Assembly (NCBI GenBank): GCA_014843695.1
Contig: JABXNX010000070.1
Span: forward strand, 97,546 to 161,545
Direction: 5' to 3'
DNA from: Archivesica marissinica
Taxonomy: Eukaryota > Mollusca > Bivalvia > Venerida > Vesicomyidae
DNA length: 64,000 bases
The position numbers and the translations under genes are program-made. Numbering within the stretch: the stretch's first letter is position 1; each line of letters begins with the position of its first letter. Below the pieces are notes generated by a model. It was not told the origin of the DNA, did no database searches, and was given only the letters and a program-made list of their open reading frames with translations. This document shows, piece after piece, positions 25,756 through 38,207 of the stretch.

Positions 25756-27568
25756 ACGTGCAGTGTGCATGTAATATTCATGTAGTATGCATGTAGTATG
25801 CATATAGTATGCATGTAGTATACGTGCAGTGTGCATGTTGTATGCATGTAGTATGCATGTAATATGCATGTAGTATACATGTAGTATGCATGTAGTATGC
25901 ATGTAGTATGCATGTAGTATGCATGTAATATGCATGTAGTATACATGTAGTATGCATGTAGTATGCATGTAGTATGCATGTAGTATGCATGTAGTATGCA
26001 TGTAGTATACATGTAGTATACATACAGTGTGCATGTTGTGTGCATGTAGTATGCATGTAGTGTGCATGTAGTATACGTACAGTGTGCATGTTGTATGCAT
26101 GTAGTATACATGTAGTATGTATGTAGTATGCATGTAGTGTACATGTAGTGTACATGTAGTGTGCATGTAGTATGCATGTAGTATGCATGTAGTATGCATG
26201 TAGTATGTATGTAATATGCATGTAGTGTACATGTAGTGTGCATGTAGTATGCATGCAGTATGCATGTAGTATGCATGTAGTATGCATGTAGAATGCATGT
26301 AGTATGCATGTATTGTGCATGTAGTATGCATGTATTATACATGTAGTATGCATGTAGTATGTATGTAGTGTGTATGTAGTATGCATGTAGTATACATGTA
26401 GTATGCATGCAGTGTGCATGTAGTATGCATGTAGTATACATGTAGTATGCATGTAGTGTGCATGTATTGTATGTATGTAGTATGCATGTAGTGTGCATGT
26501 AGTAGGCATGTAGTATACATGTAGTATGCATGTACTATGCATGTATTATGCATGTAGTGTGCATGTAGTGTGCATGTAGTATACATGTAGTATGCATGTA
26601 CTATGCATGTAGTATGCATGTAGTGTGCATGTAGTGTGCATGTAGAGTATGTATGTAGTGTGCATGTAGTATAGATGTTGTATGCATGTAGTATACATGT
26701 AGTGTGCATGTATTATGTATGTAGTATGCATGTAGTATGCATGTAGTATGCATGTAATGTGCATGTATTATGCATGTAGTATACATGTAGTATGCATGTA
26801 GTGTACATGTAGTATGCATGTAGTATGCATGTAGTATACATGTAGTGTGCATGTAGTATGCATGTAGTGTACATGTAGTGTGCATGTAGTATGCATGTAG
26901 TATGCATGTAGTATGTATAGTATGTATTTAGTATGCATGTAGTATGCATGTAGTATGCATATATTATGCTTGTAGTGTGCATGTAGTATGCATGTAGTAT
27001 GCATGTAGTATGCATGTAGTATGCATGCAGTGTGCATGTAATATGCATGTAGTATGCATGTAGTGTACATGTAGTGTGCATGTAGTATGCATGTAGTATG
27101 CATGTAGTATGCATGTATTATGCATGTAGTATGCATGTAGTATGCATGTAGTATGCATGTAGTATGCATGCAGTGTGCATGCAGTGTGCATGTAGTATGC
27201 ATATAGTATGCATGTAGTGTACATGTAGTATGCATGTAGTATGCATGTAGTATGCATGTAGTATGCATGCAGTGTGCATGTATAGTATGTATGTAGTATG
27301 CATGTAGTATGCATGTATTATGCATGTAGTATGCATGTAGTATGCATGCAGTGTGCATGCAGTGTGCATGTAGTATGCATGTAGTATGCATGTAGTATGC
27401 ATGTAGTATGCATGTAGTATGCATGTAGTGTACATGTAGTATGCATGCAGTGTGCATGTAGTATGCATGTAATATACATGTAGTATGCATGTAGTGTGCA
27501 TGTATATTATGTATGTAGTATGCATGTAGTGTGCATGTATAGTATGCATGTAGTATACAGGTAGTGTT
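25756..27568. repeat. 11-bp minisatellite
   Basis: About 165 units of ATGCATGTAGT with frequent TACATG, GTGCATG and ATGCATGCAGTG variants and occasional ATTATG units. Three units make 33 bp (11 codons), producing the Tyr/His/Cys/Thr-rich periodic frames on the minus strand, which are not genes. Each unit contains the palindrome ATGCAT or, in variants, TACATGTA, and a run of alternating purine and pyrimidine. Confidence 0.96.
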
Positions 27569-27771
27569 ATAAATATTCACAGAAACATATAATTATTCAT
27601 CAATGAAATCAACTTATTTCACTCAAATGTAAATGGGTGCTCCCAATTTCTGTATGACTTATTTGGTTTAACAGAGACTTCTTCCAGTATCCAGTCCAGT
27701 CCGTGATACTTTCGACACTCAACTAAGTGTTATATATACTGTGTACTACGTCCACTTGAATATACATAATA
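27569..27771 (-). other. presumed 3' untranslated/flanking region of the calponin-like exon
   Basis: About 200 bp of AT-rich sequence between the exon's stop codon and the 11-bp array. I see no canonical AATAAA or ATTAAA on the minus strand; the nearest forms are AATAAG and GAATAATTA. If the gene is expressed, its 3' UTR probably lies here and may run into the array. Confidence 0.5.
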
Positions 27772-27957
27772 TCAATCTATGATCATTCGTGCTTTGCCAA
27801 AGTTCATTCCGGCTTGAGTGGCACCTTTATTGGATCCGTACTGTAAACCGATCACTTGTTGTCCGGCCTGTATCGTTTCATTGCTGAATGTTCGCACATT
27901 ATGTTCGCTCTTTTTTGGCCAGATAGCGGGTCCCTCATAGTCTAGTCGACTCTGTGC
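27772..27957 (-). CDS. terminal coding exon of a calponin/transgelin-family protein
   Basis: Minus-strand reading from 27957 to the TGA at 27774-27772 gives 61 residues. These match the C-terminal tail of transgelin, muscle protein 20, myophilin and related calponin-family actin-binding proteins. The hallmark calponin-like repeat is VIGLQYGSNKGATQAGM, followed by NFGKARMIID and the stop. Upstream, DYEGPAIWPKKSEHN and RTFSNETIQAGQQ align with the linker after the calponin-homology domain. In the family this repeat contributes to actin binding in muscle and cytoskeleton. The N-terminal CH domain is absent, so this is one exon of a spliced gene. The frame stops at TAG (27958-27960), which doubles as a plausible acceptor; CAG at 27952-27954 is an alternative. 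No frameshift is present and conserved residues are intact, so it is probably functional or recently so. The exon lies between an 11-bp and a 22-bp array. Confidence 0.88.
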   Translation of the reverse strand, partial: AQSRLDYEGPAIWPKKSEHNVRTFSNETIQAGQQVIGLQYGSNKGATQAGMNFGKARMIID

Positions 27958-28004
27958 CTACAATATATAGTATTGATCATTGTGCATAAACCATCTATAT
28001 TATG
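27958..28004 (-). other. presumed 3' end of intron preceding the calponin-like exon
   Basis: On the minus strand, 47 bp of AT-rich sequence ends in TATATATTGTAG just before the exon. There is no strong pyrimidine tract. The 22-bp array starts immediately upstream in the transcript sense, so the array would lie inside the intron if the gene is real. Confidence 0.55.
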
Positions 28005-30060
28005 AGTACACAGTACCCTACATGGGCATACACAGTACCCTATAGAGGCATACACAGTACCCTACACGGGCATACACAGTACCCTACATGGGCATACACA
28101 GTACCCTATAGAGGCATACACAGTACCCTACACGGGCATACACAGTACCCTATAGAGGCATACACAGTACCCTACATGGGCATACACAGTACCCTACAAG
28201 GGCATACACATTACCTTACAGGGGCATATACAGTACCCTACATGGGCATACACAGTACCCTACATGGGCATACACAGTACCCTACACGGGCATACACAGT
28301 ACTCTACAGGGGCATACACAGTACCCTACATGGGCATACACAGTACCCTACACGGGCATACACAGTACCCTATAGAGGCATACACAGTACCCTATAGAGG
28401 CATACACAGTAACCAATAGAGGCATACACAGTACCCTACAGGGACATACACAGTACCCTACAGGGGCATACACAGTACCCTACATGGGCATACACAGTAC
28501 CCTACAGGGGCATACACAGTACAGTACCGGGGCATACACAGTACCCTACATGGGCATACATAGTACCCTACATGGGCATACACAGTACCCTATACGGGCA
28601 TACACAGTACCCTACAGGGGCATACACAGTACCCTATATAGGCATACACAGTACCCTATAGAGGCATACACAGTACCCTACACGGGCATACATAGTACCC
28701 TACATGGGCATACACAGTACCCTATAGAGGCATACACAGTACCCTACACGGGCATACACAGTACCCTACATGGGCATACACAATACCCTATAGAGGCATA
28801 CACAGTACCCTACATGGGCATACACAGTACCCTACAGGGGCATACACAGTACAGTACCGGGGCATACACAGTACCCTACATGGGCATACATAGTACCCTA
28901 CATGGGCATACACAGTACCCTATACGGGCATACACAGTACCCTACAGGGGCATACACAGTACCCTATAGAGGCATACACAGTACCCTATAGAGGCATACA
29001 CAGTACCCTACACGGGCATACACAGTACCCTACATGGGCATACACAATACCCTATAGAGGCATACACAGTACCCTATAGAGGCATACACAGTACCCTACA
29101 CGGGCATACACAGTACCCTACATGGGCATACACAATACCCTATAGAGGCATACACAGTACCCTATAGAGGCATACACAGTACTCTACATGGGCATACACA
29201 GTACCCTACATGGGCATAAACAGTACCCTATAGAGGCATACACAGTACCCTACATGGGCATACACAGTACCCTACATGGGCATACACAGTACCCTACATG
29301 GGCATACACAGTACCCTACATGGGCATACACAGTACCCTATATAGGCATACACAGTACCCTATAGAGGCATACACAGTACTCTACATGGGCATACACAGT
29401 ACCCTACACGGACATACACAGTACCCTACATGGGCATACACAGTACCCTACATGGGCATACACAGTACCCTACACGGCATACACAGTACCCTAAATGGGC
29501 ATACACAGTACCCTACACGGACATACACAGTACCCTACACGGGCATACACAGTACCCTACATGGGCATACACAGTACCCTACATGGGCATACACAGTACC
29601 CTACACGGGCATACACAGTACCCTACATGGGCATACACAGTACCCTACACGGACATACACAGTACCCTACACGGGCATACACAGTACCCTACACGGACAT
29701 ACACAGTACCCTACACGGGCATACACAGTACCCTACATGGGCATACACAGTACCCTACATGGGCATACACAGTACCCTACACGGGCATACACAGTACCCT
29801 ACATGGGCATACACAGTACCCTACACGGACATACACAGTACCCTACACGGGCATACACAGTACAACACAGTACAGGGGCATACACAGTACCCTATAGGGG
29901 CATACACAGTACCCTACAGGGGCATACACAGTACAGTACAGGGGCATACACAGTACCCAACAGGGGCATACACAGTACAGTACAGGGGCATACACAGTAC
30001 CCTACATGGGCATACACAGTAGCCTACATGGGCATACACAGTACCCTACAGGGGCATACA
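28005..30060. repeat. 22-bp minisatellite, GTACCCTA subfamily
   Basis: Units of 22 bp containing GGGCATACACAGTACCCTA, with the variable step ACATGG, ACACGG, ACAGGG or ATAGAG. Three units make 66 bp (22 codons), giving the periodic HTQYP frames on the plus strand. A block near 28484-28969 repeats internally (GTACAGTACCGGGG occurs near 28517 and 28849). No coding feature. Confidence 0.95.
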
Positions 30061-31153
30061 CAGTACAGTACAGGGGCGTACACATTACAATACAGGGGCG
30101 TACACAATACAATCCATGGCTATACACAGTACAACACAGGGTAATAAACATTACAATACAGGGGCGTACACAGTACCGTACATGAGCATACACATCACGG
30201 TACAGGGGCATACACAGTACAATACAGGGGCATACAAAGTACAATATAGAGGCATACAAAGTACCGTACAGGGGCATACACAGTACAATACAGAGGCATA
30301 CAAAGTACCGTACAGGGGCATACACAGTACAATACAGAGGCATGCAAAGTACCGTACAGGGGCACACACAGTAAAATATAGAGGCATACACAGTACAATA
30401 CAGGGGCATACAAAGTACAATATAGAGGCATGCAAAGTACCGTACAGGGGCACACACAGTACAATATAGAGGCATGCAAAGTACCGTACATGGGCATACA
30501 CAGTACAATATAGAGGCATGCAAAGTACCGTACAGGGGCACACACAGTACAATATAGAGGCATGCAAAGTACCGTACAGGGGCACACACAGTACAATATA
30601 GAGGCATGCAAAGTACCGTACAGGGGCATGCAAAGTACCGTACACCGTAATAAACATTACACTACAGGGGCATACACAGTACAATACAGAAGCATACAAT
30701 GTACCGTACACGGTAATACACATTACAATACAGGGGCGTACACAGTACCATACAGAGGCATGCAAAGTACCGTACACGGTAATAAACATTACAATACAGG
30801 GGCATACACAGTACAATACAGAAGCATGCAAAGTACCGTACAGGGGCATACACAGTACAATATAGAGGCATACAAATACCGTACACGGTAATAAACATTA
30901 CAATACAGAGGCATACACCGTACAATACAGAGGCATGCAAAGTACCGTACACGGTAATAAACATTACAATACAGGGGCATACACAGTACAATATAGAGGC
31001 ATACAAAGTACCGTACACGGTAATAAACATTACAATACAGAGGCATACACAGTTCAATACAGAGGCATACAAAGTACCGTACATGGGCATACACAGTACA
31101 ATACAGAGGCATACAAAGTACCATACAGGGGCATACACAATACTACACAGGGT
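30061..31153. repeat. 22-bp minisatellite, GTACAATACAG / GTACCGTACA subfamily
   Basis: The same 22-bp family but dominated by GTACAATACAG and GTACCGTACA units. From about 30640 a 66-bp higher-order unit of three different monomers alternates (GTACCGTACACGGTAATAA, ACATTACAATACAGGGGC, ACAGTACAATACAGAGGC). It ends at the transition to the 27-bp family. Confidence 0.93.
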
Positions 31154-34130
31154 AAATGGCATCCACAAACAACGTGGGTAGGAGGCATCCACATACAGTG
31201 TGTGATAGGAGGCATCCACCAACACTGTGTAGTATGGGGCATCCAGTAACAATGTGTAGTATGGGGCATCCACCGACAATGTGTAGTATGGGGCATCCAC
31301 CGACAATGTGTAGTATGGGGCATCCACCAACAATATATAGTATGGGGCATCCACCGACAATGTGTAGTATGGGGCATCCACCGACAATGTGTAGTATGGG
31401 GCATCCATTAACAATGTGTAGTATGTGGCATACACCGACAATGTGTAGTATGGGGCATCCACCGACAATGTGTAGTATGTGGCATCCACTAACAATGTGT
31501 AGTATGGGGCATCCACCGACAATGTGTAGTATGGGGCATCCACCAACAATATTTAGTATGTGGCATCCACTAACAATGTGTAGTATGGGGCATCCACTAA
31601 CAATATGTAGTATGGGGCATCCACCAACAATATGTAGTATGGGGCATCCACCAACAATGTGTAGTATGGGGCATCCACTAACACTGTGTAGTATGGTGCA
31701 TCCACTAACAATGTGTAGTATGGGGCATCCATTAACCATGTGTAGTATGTGGCATACACCGACAATGTGTAGTATGGGGCATCCACTAACAATGTGTAGT
31801 ATGTGGCATACACCGACAATGTGTAGTATGGGGCATTCACCGACAATGTGTAGTATGGGGCATCCACCGAAAATGTGTAGTATGGGGCATCCTCCAACAA
31901 TGTGTAGTATGTGGCATCCACTAACAATGTGTAGTATGTGGCATACATCGACAATGTGTAGTATTTGGCATATACTGAAAATATGTAGTATGGGGCATCC
32001 ACCAACAATGTGTAGTATGTGGCATCCACCGACAATGAATAGTATGGTGCATCCACTAACAATGTGTAGTATGGGGCATACACCAACAATGTGTAGTATG
32101 GTGCATCCACCGACAATGTGTAGTATGGGGCATACCCCGACAATGTGTAGTATGTGGCATACACCGACAATGTGTAGTATGTGGCATCCACTAACAATGT
32201 GTATTATGTGGCATCCACTAACAATGTGTAGTATGTGGCATACACCGACAATGTGTAGTATGTGGCATACACCGACAATGTGTAGTATGGGGCATCCACC
32301 GACAATGTGTAGTATGTGGCATACCCCGACAATGTGTAGTATGTGGCATACACCGACAATGTGTAGTATGGGGCATCCTCCAACAATGTGTATTATGGGG
32401 TATCCACCAACAATGTGTATTAAGGGGCCGACAATGTGAAGTATGGTGCATCCACCAACAATGTGTAGTATGGGGCATCCACCAACAATGTGTAGTATGG
32501 GGCCGACAATGTGAAGTAGGGTGCATCCACCAACAGTGTGTGGTATGGGGCATCCACCAACAATGTGTAGTATGGGGTATCCACCAACAATGTGTATTAT
32601 GTGGCATCCACCAACAATGTGTAGTATGTGGCATACACCGACAATGTGTAGTATGTGGCATATACTGAAAAATATGTAGTATGTGGCATCCACCAACAAT
32701 GTGTAGTATGGGGCATCCACCGAAAATGTGTAGTATGGGGCATACATCGACAATGTGTAGTATGGGGCATCCACCAACAATGTGTAGTATGTGGTATCCA
32801 CTAACAATGTGTAGTATGTGGCATACACCGACAATGTGTAGTATGTGGCATATACTGAAAAATATGTAGTATGTGGCATCCACCGACAATGTGTAGTATG
32901 GGGCATCCACCGAAAATGTGTAGTATGGGGCATCCACCAACAATGTGTAGTATGTGGCATCCACTAACAATGTGTAGTATGTGGCATACATCGACAATGT
33001 GTAGTATGTGGCATCCACCGACAATGTGTAGTATGGGGCATACACCGACAATATGTAGTATGTGGCATATACTGAAAATGTGTAGTATGGGGCATCCACC
33101 AACAATGTGTAGTATGGGGTATCCACCGACAATGTGCAGTATGTGGCATACCCCGACAATGTGTAGTATGGGGCATCCACCAACAATGTGTAGTATGTGG
33201 CATCCACTAACAATGTGTAGTATGTGGCATACACCGAGAATGTGTAGTATGGGGCATACACCGACAATGTGTAGTATGTGGCATACACCGACAATGTGTA
33301 GTATGTGGCATCCACCAACAATGTGTAGCATGTGGCATCCACTAACAATGTGTAGTATGTGACATCCACCAACAATGTGTAGTATGTGGCATACCCCGAT
33401 AATGTGTAGTATGTGGCATCAACCGACAATGTGAAGTATGTAGCATCCACCAACAATGTGTAGTATGTGGCATCCACTAACAATGTGTAGTATGTGACAT
33501 CCACCAACAATGTGTAGTATGTGGCATCCACTAACAATGTGTAGTATGTGGCATACACCGACAATGTGTAGTATGGGGCATACACCGACAATGTGTAGTA
33601 TGGGGCATCCACCGAAAATGTGTAGTATGGGGCATCCACCAACAATGTGTAGTATGTGGCATCCACTAACAATGTGTAGTATGTGGCATACATCGACAAT
33701 GTGTAGTATGGGGCATCCACCAACAATGTGTAGTATGGGGTATCCACCGACAATGTGTAGTATGTGGCATACCCCGACAATGTGTAGTATGGGGCATCCA
33801 CCAACAATGTGTAGTATGTGGCATCCACTAACAATGTGTAGTATGTGGCATACACCGACAATGTGTAGTATGGGGCATACACCGACAATGTGTAGTATGT
33901 GGCATACACCGACAATGTGTAGTATGTGGCATCCACCAACAATGTGTAGTATGTGGCATCCACTAACAATGTGTAGTATGTGACATCCACCAACAATGTG
34001 TAGTATGTGGCATACCCCGATAATGTGTAGTATGTGGCATCAACCGACAATGTGTAGTATGTAGCATCCACCAACAATGTGTAGTATGTGGCATCCACTA
34101 ACAATGTGTAGTATGTGACATCCACCAACA

Positions 34131-37100
34131 ATGTGTAGTATGTGGCATCCACTAACAATGTGTAGTATTTGGCATACACCGACAATGTGTAGTATGGGGC
34201 ATACACCGACAATGTGTAGTATGTGGCATCCACCGAAAATGTGTAGTATGGGGCATCCACCAACAATGTGTAGTATGTGGCATCCACTAACAATGTGTAG
34301 TATGTGGCATACATCGACAATGTGTAGTATGGGGCATCCACCAACAATGTGTAGTATGTGGCATCCACTAACAATGTGTAGTATGTGGCATACATCGACA
34401 ATGTGTAGTATGTGGCATACATCGACAATGTGTAGTATGTGGCATATACTGAAAATGTGTAGTATGTGGCATCGACCGACAATGTGTAGTATGGGGCATC
34501 CACCGAAAATGTGTAGTATGGGGCATCCACCAACAATGTGCAGTATGTGGCATCCACTAACAATGTGTAGTATGTGGCATACATCGACAATGTGTAGTAT
34601 GTGGCATCCACCGACAATGTGTAGTATGGGGCATACACCGACACTGTGTAGAATGTGGCATCCACTAACAATGTGCAGTATGTGGCATACACCGACAATG
34701 TGTAGTATGTGGCATACACCGACAATGTGTAGTATGTGGCATCCACCAACAATGTGTAGTATGGGGCATCCACCTACAATGTGTAGTATGGGGCATATAC
34801 TGACAATGTGTAGTATGGGGCATCCACCGAAAATGTGTAGTATAGGGCATCCTCCAACAATGTGTAGTATGTGGCATCCACTAACAATGTGTAGTATGTG
34901 GCATACATCGACAATGTGTAGTATGTGGCATCCACCAACAATGTGTAGTATGTGGCATCCACCAATAATGTGTAGTATGGGGCATCCACCGACAATATGT
35001 AGTATGTGGCATGTACTGAAAATGTGTAGTATGGGGCATCCACAAACAATGTGTAGTATGGGGTATCCACCGACAATGTGTAGTATGTGGCATACCCCGA
35101 CAATGTGTAGTATGGGGCATCCACCAACAATGTGTAGTATGTGGCATCCACTAACAATGTGTAGTATGTGGCATACACCGACAATGTGTAGTATGGGGCA
35201 TACACCGACAATGTGTAGTATGGGGCATCCACCGAAAATGTGTAGTATGTGGCATACACCTACAATGTGTAGTATGGTGCATACACCGACAATGTGTAGT
35301 ATGGGGCATCCACCGAAAATGTGTAGTATGGGGCATCCTCCAACAATGTGTAGTATGTGGCATCCACTAACAATGTGTAGTATGTGGCATACATCGACAA
35401 TGTGTAGTATGTGGCATGTACTGAAAATATGTAGTATGGGGCATCCACCAACAATGTGTAGTATGGGGTATCCACCAACAATGTGTAGTATGTGACATCC
35501 ACCGACAATGTGTAGTATGTGGCATACCCCAACAATGTGTAGTATGTGGCATACACCGACAATGTGTAGTATGTGGCATCCACTAACAATGTGTAGTATG
35601 TGGCATCCACTAATAATGTGTAGTATGTGGCATACACCGACAATGTGTAGTATGGGGCATACACCGACAATGTGTAGTATGGGGCATCCACCGAAAATGT
35701 GTAGTATGTGGCATCCACCAACAATGTGTAGTATGTGGCATCCACTAACAATGTGTAGTATGTGGCATCCACCAACAATGTGTAGTATGTGGCATCCACT
35801 AACAATGTGTAGTATGTGGCATACACCGACAATGTGTAGTATGGGGCATACACCGACAATGTGTAGTATGGGGCATCCACCGAAAATGTGTAGTATGGGG
35901 CATCCACCAACAATGTGTAGTATGTGGCATCCACCGACAATGAATAGTATGGTGCATCCACTAACAATGTGTAGTATGGGGCATACACCAACAATGTGTA
36001 GTATGGTGCATCCACCGACAATGTGTAGTATGGGGCATCCATCGACAATGTGTGGTATGGGGCATCCACCAACAATGTGTAGTATGTGGCATCCACCGAC
36101 AATGTATAGTATGGTGAATCCACTAACAATGTGTAGTATGTGGCATCCACCGACAATTTGTAGTATGTGGCATCCACCGACAGTGTGTAGTATGGGGCAT
36201 CCACCGACAATGTGTAGTATGTGGCATCCACCGACAATGTGTAGTATGGTGCATCCGCCGACAATGTGTAGTATGTGGCATACACCGACAATGTGTAGTA
36301 TGGGGCATCCACTGACAATGTGTAGCATGGTGCATCCGCCGACAATGTGTAGTATGTGGCATACACCGACAATGTGTAGTATGGGGCATCCACTAACAAT
36401 GTGTAGTATGGTGCATCCACTGACAATGTGTAGTATGGTGCATCCGCCGACAATGTGTAGTGTGTGGTATACACCGACAATGTGTAGTATGAGGCATCCA
36501 CTAACAATGTGTAGTATGGGGCATCCACTGACAATGTGTAGTATGGGGCATCCACCAACAATGTGTAGTATGGGGCATCCACTAACAATGTGTAGTATGG
36601 GGCATCCACTAACAATGTGTAGTATGGGGCATCCACCAACAATGTGTAGTATGTGGCATACACCGACAATGTGTAGTATGGTGCATCCACCAACAATGTG
36701 TAGTATGTGGCATCCGCCGACAATGTATAGTATGGTGCATCCACTAACAATTTGTAGTATGGGGCATCCACCGACAATATGTAGTATGGGGCATCCACCG
36801 AAAATGTGTAGTATGGTGCATCCGCCGACAAAGTGTAGTACGTGGTATACTCCGAAAATGTGTAGTATGGGGCATCCACTGACAATGTGTAGTATGGGGC
36901 ATCCACCAACAATGTGTAGTATGGTGCATCCACCAACAATGTTTAGTATGGGGCATCCACTAACAATGTGTAGTATGGGGCATCCTCTACCAATGTGTAG
37001 TATGGGGCATCCACTAACACTGTGTAGTATGGGGCATCCACTAACACTGTGTAGTATGGGGCATCCATTAACAATGTGTAGTATGGGGCATCCACTAACA

Positions 37101-38207
37101 CTGTGTAGTATGGGGCATCCACTAACAATGTGTAGTATGGGGCATCCACTAACAATGTGTAGTATGGTGCATCCACCAACAATGTGTAGTATGGGGCATC
37201 CGCCGACAATGTAGAGTATGGTGCATCCACTCACAATGTGTAGTATGGGGCATCCACCGACAATGTGTAGTATGTGGCATCCACCGACAATGTGTAGTAT
37301 GGTGCATCCGCCAACAATGTGTAGTATGGTGCATCCGCCGACAATGTGTAGTATGTGGCATACACCGACAATGTGTAATATGGGGCATCCACTGACAATG
37401 TATAGTATGGTGCATCCACTAACAATGTGTAGTATGGGGTATCCACCGACAATGTGTAGTATGGTGCATCTGCCGACAATGTATAGTATGGTGCATCCAC
37501 TAACAATGTGTAGTATGGGGCATCCACCGACAATGTGTAGTGTGGGGCATCCACTAACAATGTGTAGTATGGTACATCCACTAACAATGTGTAGTATGGG
37601 GCATCCATTAACAATGTGTAGTATGGGGCATCCACCGGCAATGTATAGTATGGTACATCCACTAACAATGTGTAGTATGTGGCATACACCGACAATGTGT
37701 AGTATGGGGTATCCACCGACAATTTGTAGTATGGGGCATCCACTAACAATGTGTAGTATGGGGCATCCACTAACAATGTGTAGTATGGTGCATCCACTAA
37801 CAATGTGTAGTATGGTGCATCCACCAACAATGGGTAGTATGGGGCATCCACCAACAATGTGTAGTATGGGGCATCCACTAACAATGTGTAGTATGGTGCA
37901 TCCACTAACAATGTGTAATATGGTGCATCCACCAACAATGTGTAGTATGGGGCATCCACTAACAATGTGTAGTATGGGGCATCCACCGACAATGTGTAAT
38001 ATGGGGCATCCACTAACACTGTGTAGTATGGGGCATCAACCGACAATGTGTAGTATGTGGCATCCACCGACAATGTGTAGTATTTGGCATACACCGACAA
38101 TCTGTAGTATGATGCATCCACCGACGATGTGTAGTATGGGGCATCCACCAACAATGTGTAGTATGGGGCATCCACCAACTATATGTAGTATGAGGCATAC
38201 ACCGACA
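34131..38207. repeat. ~4.08-kb higher-order repeat in block B, copy 1
   Basis: 34131-35560 matches 38208-39640 at an offset of 4077 bp (151 x 27); 34774-35259 and 38851-39336 translate almost identically. 36744-38225 matches 40220-41728 at offsets of 3476-3503 bp. The two parts form one unit followed by its copy. Confidence 0.75.

Noticed and set aside
25717..27580. Tyr/His/Cys/Thr-rich minus-strand open frames over the 11-bp array
   Set aside because: They are 11-residue periodic read-through of the 11-bp unit in all minus-strand frames.
28002..30144. Plus-strand frames with HTQYP-type repeats, and minus-strand Tyr/Cys-rich frames to 30849
   Set aside because: 22-residue periodicity is explained by the 22-bp monomer; no coding signals.
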